A DNA stretch of 64,000 nt from Kryptolebias marmoratus (Eukaryota > Chordata > Actinopteri > Cyprinodontiformes > Rivulidae). Each line of letters begins with the position of its first letter. Within the stretch, counting starts at the first letter, position 1. The translations under genes were made by a program, and so were the position numbers. The stretch spans positions 15,430,239 to 15,494,238 of the forward strand of contig NC_051434.1 of NCBI RefSeq assembly GCF_001649575.2, written 5' to 3'. Below are positions 53,906 to 64,000 of the stretch, one piece after another. The notes below the pieces were generated by a model. That model worked only from the letters and a program-made list of their open reading frames with translations, made no database searches and had not been told where the DNA came from.

Positions 53906-54067
53906 ACTAGTGAACTGTCTTTTATCTTGCTATCAAAGCTTTGTGGTCTAAAAATGTTTATTAAAGTCACTAAATTTAGAAATAATTTAGACATGTTTTC
54001 TGTGAATCTGTTTCAAGATGGAGCCTAAATAGATTTTACAGCTGAAAGCTTACTGCTGTTCATTTTA

Positions 54068-54295
<228 letters not shown>

Positions 54296-54861
54296 TTAGC
54301 AAGCAATCCATTTCATTTTTTATTCTCGTTTTCCTTTTATTTAATTAATTTTATTACTTTTAACAAGGTTAAAGTGGGAGCTGATCAGGCTCAGACACTC
54401 CTGGATGCATTGACCAAAAATGTGTCATTCAGATGACAGCACTGGTCCCAAACACACATTCAGGGACCAAACCAGAATATGTGCTGGACTTTAGATAAAA
54501 CTCCAGTTCCTCCACTGGGAGAGGGTTGAACAGAGGCCAGAGCAGGAACACATACACACCAACACGACTTACTGACACCAAGTCAGACAATAAACACAAG
54601 TTTTTTAGTCAGTTGTAGTATATTTAACTATACACTAGCAAACATAAAAAAAAACAATAATAAACATCTTCTGAATTTCACTAAGTTGTTATCTGTAAAG
54701 TGGTCGTGTTTATACCCATCTCTCTAAACAAAGTCTGTAATTATATATAAAAAAAAAACCCACATGGTCAGTTTGGAGTATGGCTCAATAGTATAACATG
54801 TTCTGTTACCACAGTGAGCAAACTTGCACAAACAATTTGGCAATTGTTTTAAGCCAGATGT

Positions 54862-54942
54862 CCATCCTGGCAAAACCTGGACATGAACCTACAACCTCAG
54901 GATAACAAGATGGCAGCACTAACCACCAAAGCCCCATGGAGT
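54862..54942 (-). repeat. tRNA-like SINE head fragment
   Basis: The minus strand reads CCATGGGGCTTTGGTGGTTA (A-box region) and GAGGTTGTAGGTTCATGTCC (B-box region), spaced as in a tRNA gene. There is no downstream SINE body and the anticodon arm does not look functional, so this is a retroposon remnant and not a tRNA gene. Confidence 0.6.
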
Positions 54943-56573
54943 ATGGCTCAACGCTTTGGTTTATGTGTTACGGATTCTGCTTCATGCTGAACAAAACAGG
55001 TGAGCTGACCTGGAACTAAGACATGAGAAATGCATAAAGAATTTGAGATGTTACAGTTGACACTGTGCAAACTAAAGATTTATTTCACTATCATGAAATG
55101 ACTCAAGGTAACATGTCATAAATCAACTGATCAGATAATTTTAAGAATGGATAACAATGTTTGTCACTTAAAAAAAGATTTGAAATAAACCAATTCAGTT
55201 ATAAGATACCACAGAGATAGCCACATGTTCTAGATTCAGTGTGGTTTGTACAGACAAGAGGAACATACTCTCCAATTCATACCTTCCCATGTGAAAAATG
55301 AACAAATTCACACCACAGACACAGCATTAAAGCAATCTTTTGGTATCTAATAGTAGGACAATAAAAATGGACTTTTATTTGCTTTCTGCAGTGAAAGACA
55401 TTTTTTGTTTGTATGTTTGGTTGTCTTCCCTTGATGCACAGAGCTTGACGTGCAGAATGGGCCAGCAGACAAACAGGGACAAATAAGTATAAAAAAATAA
55501 TTCTTTATGAACACATTCCACAAGCATGAAACCATATGTGTCAAATTCTTTTTTGGTCATCTATAACTTTAGGGTAATTTATTTATTTCCTGTTTGTTTG
55601 TTTGTCTATCCCCTACAGTGATTTTTTTGAATGTAAAAATCACAAGTGACTTTCTTAGGGCGGAGGACTCCAGCTGCACACTGTACTTCCAGCTATACCG
55701 TCAGTGAATTCATAGCAGGTGTTTTCCATCATCTGTTGAAGCCAGAACACCTGCTCACACACCAAGGATGTCCTAAATGACTCAGTGCTGATTTGCCTTT
55801 TAAAGTACCTGGTTAGTACTTGGGTACTTTCCCTCTGGCCTAATCTGATTTATAATGATAGACTGAGTTGTCACTTTCAGGCTCCACTGTGCTGTAGCCT
55901 TTATTTTGATCCACCAAGGCTACCTTATTACAGCTTCTGTTCCGTCTCCACCAGATTAGCACATGCACAAGGACTCTGATTAGCATATTAGCTGCTGGGA
56001 CCAAAGCTTGAGTGCAACAGCATGGTCACAGGGGGGGCCTTTTTCCAAACAGGTACCTACTTATCCCCATTACTCTTGAGTCTGTGCAATATGTTGATGT
56101 GGGGATAGTACACATGGATAAAATGGTAGATTAAGAGTTTGGCGAGGGAAAGAAATAGATAACTTTCTCTTGACCTCTCAAGTAAAAGTGTAACTAATGA
56201 CATTAATGCTTGCTGCATTTAAGTGTATCAGTGGCGGAGCCCAAAGATTGTATATGATATCAAACTGCCAGAGTAGTGGCATACATAAATGGAACAGAGT
56301 GATCATTGATAGTATTAGTTACACTCTTTCTTTTATTGGCATGACAAATTAGATTGTCTGTTTCTGATTTCTGCAAAACAACATGACTATGAATACAGAT
56401 GGGTAGAAGGAGAAGGTTTAATAATCAACTGATATTCACAAAAATTGTGAAGATGAGAATTAGGAAGACTGAGCAGAATGACAGATTTCAGTGCTTTATA
56501 ACTAACTGAACCCCAAAACATTTTTAGAGTAGAGATGTTTAAGTGGTCATACAGTTGCTTTATAAGCATGTGT

Positions 56574-56577
<4 letters not shown>

Positions 56578-56612
<35 letters not shown>
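56578..56612. repeat. (GT)n microsatellite
   Basis: About 16-17 GT units; the longest dinucleotide array in the window. Confidence 0.95.
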
Positions 56613-56613
<1 letters not shown>

Positions 56614-56988
56614 ATACATTCATAAATTATTCCCGTCACACTTTTCATTTCTGGTTATGAGTTTCGGCAGTAAATTAGGTTTAATAGAGTCATTACGTGT
56701 CCAATCCCCAGAACAGGGCTATGCCTGCAGCACAGAGCTGGCAAATACATTTTCTTCAACCTTTATGAGATTTATCAATATTCTCGATATTTCCTTCACT
56801 TCAACTTATCACTCACTGGAAAAAAAACGCCCAATACCTAAATCTGATGCAGCTACTTCTCAGTGAGGAAGTTTGTGTTCTGTTTCACATGTGTTTTCAG
56901 TTTTTTCATTTTTTATTTTATTTTTTTTGTAATAATGCAATAAAGCAGAACATCACGAGTGTTTATACAATATTGTCAAATTTGGCAA

Positions 56989-57008
56989 ACAACAACAACA
57001 ACAACAAA
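56989..57008. repeat. (AAC)n short repeat
   Basis: About six AAC units. Confidence 0.85.
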
Positions 57009-58550
57009 GGACAGCAATATACAAAAAAAAAGTCTGAGGAAACTACTGTACATTTAGTTCTAAGGGATTAGGTTGAATTTATACTTTGTGAGAAGTGACA
57101 AAATTGGCTCTCGCTCATATGGTTGTGTGACAAAAATCACGTCATTTTGTTCTTCTACGTGCTTCAACATCCTTTTCTTGACACACGGTCTGGGCAGAAC
57201 CTTTTCTTGCAGGAGTATGTGTCAACTATGGTGGGATTGGTGATAATTTTGTTGTGGGTGTGTTTGTGCAGAAAAGCAGGTGAACTGCTATGAAGTAAAT
57301 TTGTTTCAACTGCTCTGCTGAGGAGCAGCTGGCCGAGGCTGTTAGAAAATACAGCCATCTTTACAACTGTTCCAGCAAAACTTATAAAGCTACTCAAATA
57401 GCAATGAACTTGTGGCACAGGTGGCTCTCTGTGTGTTCTTTTCTTTTTCTTGTTCTCTCCAATGTACAGTACAAGAAAAGGGAAAATAAAGAACACAGAT
57501 ACATAAGGAGGGAGTGTTTTTTCCTAAAAGTCAAAAGATTTAGAAGCTTTCCTGAAAATCCAGTTTTTGTTGATGTTAGCATGCCTATATGCTATTTTTA
57601 TGTGTTAGAACATATACCAAGGTTTGAAATCTCCAATGGCTTCAGCAGAGTCTCAAACACACATTCAAATAGCCAGGCTTTCAAATATAGCAAACCAAAA
57701 AACCTATCAGTCAACAAATTGTATTTAACACTAGCAATAGATGATTCCATGTGTGGTAAGTTGGTCAATTCAAAACCATTGTGATTATATGAACAAAATA
57801 AAGGGGGTCCATCTATAGGCAGACAGAGATACAAGAGCTACTTACTGTATTTTTATTATTACCCATATTACACGCTGCTGTACATCAGAATAAAATGTTC
57901 TTTATGGTTTGCATAAGAGCATTTACATTAGCAGCACTTAGTTTTCTATTTATTCTCCCCTGCCTGTGAAGACAAAAGAGGTATGTTCTATCTGGACTCC
58001 ATGATGACACTCTCAGCCTCACATGTCCAACTCAACAATAGCAGCCTTGAGGTCCTCTTTATGGCATGTCCATATGTCACAGAGATGGGAAACTTTAATA
58101 TTGCCTGTCCTAAGGTCTGGATTTGTTAAGCACTTCCACTGCTGAAGAAGCAAATGATCACTTCAGCTCCTACTATAGCTCATATTGGCCAACTGTAGAG
58201 TCATACAAATGCGCAAAAGTGCCTTCAAGCTGACTCTAAAGACGCAGTGCAAGATCAAGGCAGTGTGCTATCCATCACATCTTCCATCCCTTATATCATC
58301 AGTTTATTTCATTTCTTTTTTTCTCCTCACCCTGCCTCACATGGTGCCTAGGACAAAGGACAGTGTAGAAGGAGACACTATGAAGCTCGTCTCCTGTTGG
58401 AAGACTTTTGACCTCAGTAAGACTGATGCTCTGTCTTTGTGGTTGTCAAGTCTGTTCCCCAATTTGTCATCATCTCATTCGCAGGGAAATGGAAAGGTTA
58501 CGTATCCTTGTACAGCATACAGGACTGTGAATTTGCAGAAAAAAAGTGCT

Positions 58551-58551
58551 T

Positions 58552-58595
<44 letters not shown>
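58551..58595. repeat. Compound (TA)n(CA)n microsatellite
   Basis: About 10 TA units run directly into about 12 CA units. It lengthens a chance open frame (58185-58661) by adding Tyr-Ile and His-Thr repeats. Confidence 0.95.
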
Positions 58596-59479
58596 TTTCT
58601 ATTATGTACAACTGTAGTAAGGCTTCATATGAGGCTATTGACAGGTCTGGATATTTTCTAAACTTTACTGATTTTGTAGCTCCTCATCAATGTTAACCTT
58701 GGCAAAAGACAAATATTGAATTTTGTTTCCAGCAGATTTTAGTTTGTGTGTGGTTTCAATCTTATCTCTCTTTTTTATTGTAACCTTTCATTTACTTGTT
58801 TTTTTTTAATAACTTCATCACATTCTTTTCTTTCTTGCCAAATTTCTCACTCTCTCTAATCAATTTCTGTTGCCTTTTGAGCTCCTCTACATTTTCATGC
58901 TATGCATTTGGAAGTGACATTGCAAAATCGATCCCAACACACAGGTGCATTAGCTCAATAAGCAGCTTCTGCTTTGTCAAGCAGCAATTTAATCAATGCC
59001 TCCTGCTCCCTACATATAGGCTGGATAAAAGCTGGCAGCTTCCATCACTTTTGGTTAGAGAGGCTGAGAAATGCAAAGAAAAATCACTGTCTTTCAGACC
59101 AAGAGTTCAGAGATTTGCGCCATAAATGAAGAAATAGCTGTTAGAACTTCACAGCTTTTATCAATTTAACAGTTTTTTTTTTCTGATGTTTTATTACCTG
59201 TTTAAATTACATTTAAGTATGACATATTGCATGTGTGTGCAGGGTGAACACACATATTAGACATTATATTTCAAGACAGAACCGTAGATGGTTCTCCTCA
59301 CATTAACCAAGAATGTTCAGGGCTCCATACACCTTATCCTACTTTTAACCCCAACTTAATTTATGTGTTGTGTTCTTGGCTGCAGTAAATGTCTGTTATG
59401 CTAATTTTATAAGATCAGGTTTAAAGACAGTGAGAAAAATCATGAGGTTAACTAAAATTAAGTAGGCAAAAGAGACAGG

Positions 59480-59555
59480 AAAAGGATAAGGAAAAATGCA
59501 CAAAAGGATAAGGAAAAAAGGTGAACTTGGGAAAAACCTTTTCCAAGTTCACCTT
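59480..59555. repeat. Direct repeat next to a perfect inverted repeat
   Basis: AAAAGGATAAGGAAAAA occurs twice (about 59480-59496 and 59503-59519). The second copy runs into AAGGTGAACTTGG (59518-59530), whose exact reverse complement CCAAGTTCACCTT lies at 59543-59555, leaving a 12-nt loop. There is no poly-T run or gene end nearby, so it is not a recognisable terminator. Confidence 0.85.
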
Positions 59556-62500
59556 TGAGTGTGGTCTATATGTGTAACAAGTGTACCTGTGTGCAGCTAA
59601 ATGTCCATGTTTCATGCATTCAAATACCACCCCGACTGAACTCTAGATATACTCATCTTTTCCACACACACACACAATATTGGATGCACTAAGAGGCCAA
59701 TTGCTCTGTGGAAGCTGTTGAGGTGTGAAGGGAAACTCATACAGTATTGATGGCAGCTCCACAATGTCTAAAACGAAATAATGTCCCATTTGGTAGCCAT
59801 TCACTATATATGAGACTAAACTAAGAGGGATCAGGGAGCATCAGAGACTTCAAGGAAATCCAAAAGACGGATGAGCGATAGACGTTGGGGAATCTGGGAG
59901 GAGAGATCAGTGTATCTGTGCACAGGCCGGATTTTGTTGATATTTTCCCATCTAAATCCCTTGTGGTTTCTGAGGCTTATTTAGGTACTTAGATTACTCT
60001 ACCAAGAAAAAAAAAAAAGTTTGTCACAGTTGGCAAAGTCAGGTACTAGGACTATGTCAGGATATGGGTGTTTTGTTTTATTCCTCCTACATTCATCCAC
60101 CCATCTTGACAGACTGCACCTAAGTATTAATCTTAAATTAAATACATGCAAATTACATCTTAATTTAAATACATGTAATTTTCAATGAAGATGACAGCAG
60201 TATACAAATTCAGGAAGTAAATAAATGGAGTCACTGAGAACGGAAGCTGTTTTCTGTACTCTATCAAAAACAAAGAATTATATCAAAAAACAAGCATTTT
60301 TTGGTGATATCAATTGTTTGATGTACTTTATAGTTTGTTTCTCTTTTATTGTGAGTTAATTTTACATACAAGTAATTCTGAATTTCTACATTGTTGTTAT
60401 TTAGCGAAACAGTTTATGTATTACTCGTGAAGATCCCTCTTTTGTGACATGCTTGCATCTATAGCAGTAAAAAAACAACATCGCATAAGCACTAATAGCA
60501 CTGATGGTCATTTTGTCTACTAAGGTGTATAGTGCACAAGGTGAGTGTCAGCAATTGGCTGTTTATCAATAATGTAAGTGCTTGATCTTCATAAGCAAGA
60601 TGAAAAAGAATGAAATTATTAGTTTTCCTAATATATTGATTGATTCATGCAATTAATGCAATTATTATACCCCATTATTATATCCATGCAATTATTATAC
60701 CCAGCATAATAAAAATATTGCAAAGTAATTAAAAACACTTCAATGAATAAAACAGTAGTAAAAACATTATATGAAAATGTGTGCAAATGTATCCTCATAC
60801 CATATAGAGGTAATGAGTAATTGTAGTAAATTTAAAACAGACCAATTACTTATACAAACTATAGATGATATATTGTATAATTTTAGAATTGTAACATTTT
60901 TTTTAGGATTTTAGAACATTTGTTTGTTATTTTGAAATCAAGATATCCTGCTCAGAGCCGTGACAAAAGAAAAGGTCAGGTTACCAAAAAATTATCATTT
61001 ATTAGAGTAAAACAAAAACACCAGTTGACAATGTGTTGACAGTGTGGGTCAACACATACAACACTCATGTATTGACAGTAAGACTGATATCGTTGTTCAT
61101 AGATTGTGTATTAAGGGCAGAAAGTAAAATGTCTTCCAGCTTTCTATCTCGTTTTCCAACATGTTGTCTTGCTTTGCCATTTTTTCAGCCAATCGTCTTT
61201 CCTGCATTCTGTACGTTGCCTTGGAAACTGTAAAGGCCCATGAGAGAGGACATTGTGGTAGGGGAAGTGTTGATGCATAAAAGTAGACTTAACATTTTAC
61301 GCTTTTTTTCCTCTTTTTTTCTCCATTAAGATACCCTCCATTTAAAAAAAAAAAAGATAAATGCCATTCACGCCATCATTTTTTTTATATGCAATTGAAA
61401 TTATTTGTAGTTTTGACAGGATTACAAGAAACAAGTCAACTAAATTCAAATCAAATATTGTTTGTGTTTTATTAAACAGCTTTTAAAGGTAGATGTTAAA
61501 ATTATTGTACAATCTATTAATTTTTACTGACAGTCAGTTATGTGGGTAAATGCATATATTGAACTTAAACGTCACGGACTAGCAAATAAATCACACTGTC
61601 GTAGTAAGTCCATACATAACATGATGGTCACAGGTTCACAGTGTACAAATTTGAATGTGTTAATACTCTATGGTTATACCATGCAGAAATAATGTCTTAC
61701 TAACAAATCTGCAAATTTTGTTTGAATATTTCAACCCCTTTCCTGCACGTAAAAACTACCATTGTTATAAAGCAGTTAGCCTAAGAATAGATGCCTGCAC
61801 CTTTCCTTGACCCACCACCTTAACTTCTTTTCAGTATTTGCTTCATTGCGCTGAAAAGCAATTGTGAATAAAAGCTTCAAATAGACCGCAGCGCAATGCC
61901 AAATGACGGGTAAAAGACGTTCACAAAACAAACAGGTGTGCCTTCACTTTACGCTTCAGTGATGGCGTATTTGCACGGTGATCCAAAGCAAGAGCTTGTT
62001 GGCCACACACAGAGTGAGACACAAATCAACAGAAAGATAAAACAAATCTAAGTCAAAAGCCTAGTTTCTTTGAAACTTGTGAAGATTTTGCTTTCCTTCT
62101 AAGAAGTCAGTGAAACAGGGTTTATTTCTCTCTGACACCTCACTGTTGAATCTTTTCTTTCCAGTAAATCATCCTAAAATAGCTTGGCCTGTTTCTCTAC
62201 CATCTGTGCCCAAACGGTGAACACGCAACCAAGTATGACAAACACTGATTCTCTATAAATGAAGAATTATAATAACAAAATAATTGACCCATGTGACTCT
62301 TAGGAGAGAGAGAGAAAATTACACAGTACTCAGTGCATCTGGCTACATTTTTGAGTGTGTGTGCTTACAATTTGTAAAGATTTATTGCCACCTTTTAGCA
62401 AATTGTAGACTGAATTATTTACAGTCCAATACAGAAAACACTAAGCAGGTATGTGTCTAACCGGCTACTAAAACTTCCAACAGGGGTGCATTGACTGCTA

Positions 62501-63142
62501 AGAAGATATCAGGAATTGGCCAATTTTGAGCTTGAACGACAAGACCAGTTTTTCCTAAATACTCCATAGGAGAGTTAAATATTATTTGATTATAAACTAT
62601 GAGGAAAAAATCTTTGTTCCACAATAAGTTTACAAAGATTACTATCGTTCAGATTTCCATACAAACATACATAGATACATCAATTCATCCCTTTCCAATG
62701 TTATGATGGCAATTTAGCCCTTATATTCAATCTGAGTGTGTGTTTGCTCTCAGCTAAGTGTTTATTTCACTCAAGTAGTGTTGTTTTTAATTCTTGTAAA
62801 ATACTTAAAAACTAAAACAAATAAAAGGATTAAAATAAATCAATGAATAAAAAAACTGCACAGAAGAGACAACATCTGGAAGCAACAATGTGACAACCAT
62901 AAAATTAAAACATTTTCTGAAAGTGTTGCATTTTCCAGACAGTTTAAATAATGACCTCAGAATTAACACAAAGGGTGAAAAATGGCTCTGATGCACTGTG
63001 TCCTTTTTTTCTGCCACTGAATATTGAAGCAAACTAATGTCAGATGCGCCATGTTTTACACAAGTGGAAGATAAAGAACTGATTTAAATGGGTGTGAGAA
63101 GTTAGGCTACGTTTGGTCCTTGTGGCAAATTGTGTTTATATT

Positions 63143-63168
63143 GAAAAACACAAACACACACACACACA
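63143..63168. repeat. (CA)n microsatellite, imperfect
   Basis: A CA tract with one AAAC interruption near its start. Confidence 0.85.
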
Positions 63169-64000
63169 AAAGTTAAGATAATCTAATTTAACTGACAGAG
63201 TTCATTTGTTAAAATATAAGATAAGGAAAAGATGTTCGTAGTAAGTAAAATTTGACCAAAGTGGTGACTGAGCAAATATGTAAATTGAACCTTGACTTTG
63301 ATGTGGCTAACAAGTGGATACTGAGCTGTCAATGAAGTAATAAAAGAACGAATGGAGAGAATTGGCCATGGCTAATCGTTAAATCTGACATAATGAATGG
63401 CTGAGAATTAGAGTAAGCTAGTGAACTGAGAAATGATTAAACAGTTTCCAAGAAGTGCTGCTTGGTTGATATTAATTAAAGCAATGAAAATGCACTATCA
63501 CTGTGTATTTCATCAAGGAGGGTAACATGAGTTTTAGCCAATCTTAATAATGTATAAGATTCCACAGCTACTCTAAACGATATGCATTCAAGTGGTGTAT
63601 ACTGGAGCCTGTTTAAAAGTTTTATTCTACAGACTAGCTGTGAAAATCAACTGGGGGGGGATTCCAATTACTCTATCAAATACATAGGTTATATACTTTC
63701 TTTCTGAATAACACTTTAACTCAAAAAGCTGAACACTTTGCAGATCAATACGCTGTCACATTGTTTTCTTTGTGAGAGAAAAAGTAACCAGCCAGCAAAC
63801 ATCATTCTATCAAAAACAAGAGATGAGTTGTCTGATAAGGCAGTTGCCTGGAATTTATTGTGCATCAGTAGTGATAGTGTATCTGAAGACCACCTCTCTC
63901 CTCGCACCTGCTGACTGTTACAGAGCGCTGCTGCAGAACCCCTGAGGTAATCAATACAGATACATTCTTTAATAGTTTTATACTCTCTCAGCCTTTGTCT

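Noticed and set aside
54862..54942. Possible tRNA gene on the minus strand
   Set aside because: A- and B-box-like sequences are present, but the arms do not pair as in a functional tRNA and the sequence resembles the SINE heads in this window.
58185..58661. 158-codon plus-strand open frame
   Set aside because: Its last third is made of a TA/CA microsatellite (Tyr-Ile and His-Thr repeats), it has no domain and it lies in intron.
59518..59555. Rho-independent terminator
   Set aside because: The hairpin lacks a poly-T tail and the window is a vertebrate intron, so bacterial termination does not apply.
63880..63960. Possible upstream csmd exon at the window edge
   Set aside because: A CAG acceptor-like and a GTGCGA donor-like site enclose only a short stretch with no CUB or sushi residues.

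Overview
The window is vertebrate genomic DNA, most likely from a teleost fish, probably a percomorph. It is AT-rich, has no bacterial-style gene packing, carries many microsatellites, and contains repeat families typical of teleosts: a tRNA-derived SINE, an L2-type LINE, a Tc1-like relic, hAT elements and an LTR. Almost all of it is intron of one very large gene on the minus strand.

Four coding exons are supported. In transcript order they are 54267-54073 (a complete sushi/CCP domain), 45294-45087 (first two thirds of a CUB domain), 5594-5482 (end of that CUB domain) and 1798-1721 (a short basic linker). Every boundary has AG/GT splice sites, and the phases chain perfectly (1-1, 1-2, 2-1, 1-1) into one open frame. 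The product is a CUB and Sushi multiple domains protein, best matched from memory to CSMD3, with CSMD1 as the alternative. The exons cover only a small internal part of a giant ectodomain. Both ends of the gene, the signal peptide, the transmembrane segment and most of the modules lie outside the window.

Layout: 1-1720 is intron after the linker exon; 1799-5481 is a 3.7 kb intron with a SINE next to the upstream exon's donor; 5595-45086 is a 39.5 kb intron that splits the CUB domain and holds most of the transposon debris; 45295-54072 is an 8.8 kb intron with a SINE and a Tc1-like relic; 54268-64000 is further upstream intron in which I found no exon.

The clearest non-genic structures are a solo LTR with a 4-bp target duplication nested inside an L2-like LINE relic (25531-26025 within 24880-26595), a hAT-type MITE with a perfect 8-bp target duplication (21700-21923), a decayed Tc1/mariner element (50999-51782) and a perfect 13-bp-arm hairpin next to a 17-bp direct repeat (59480-59555). 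I found no operon, CRISPR array, rRNA, functional tRNA or second protein-coding gene, and no convincing new biological system. All other long open frames look like chance frames in intron.
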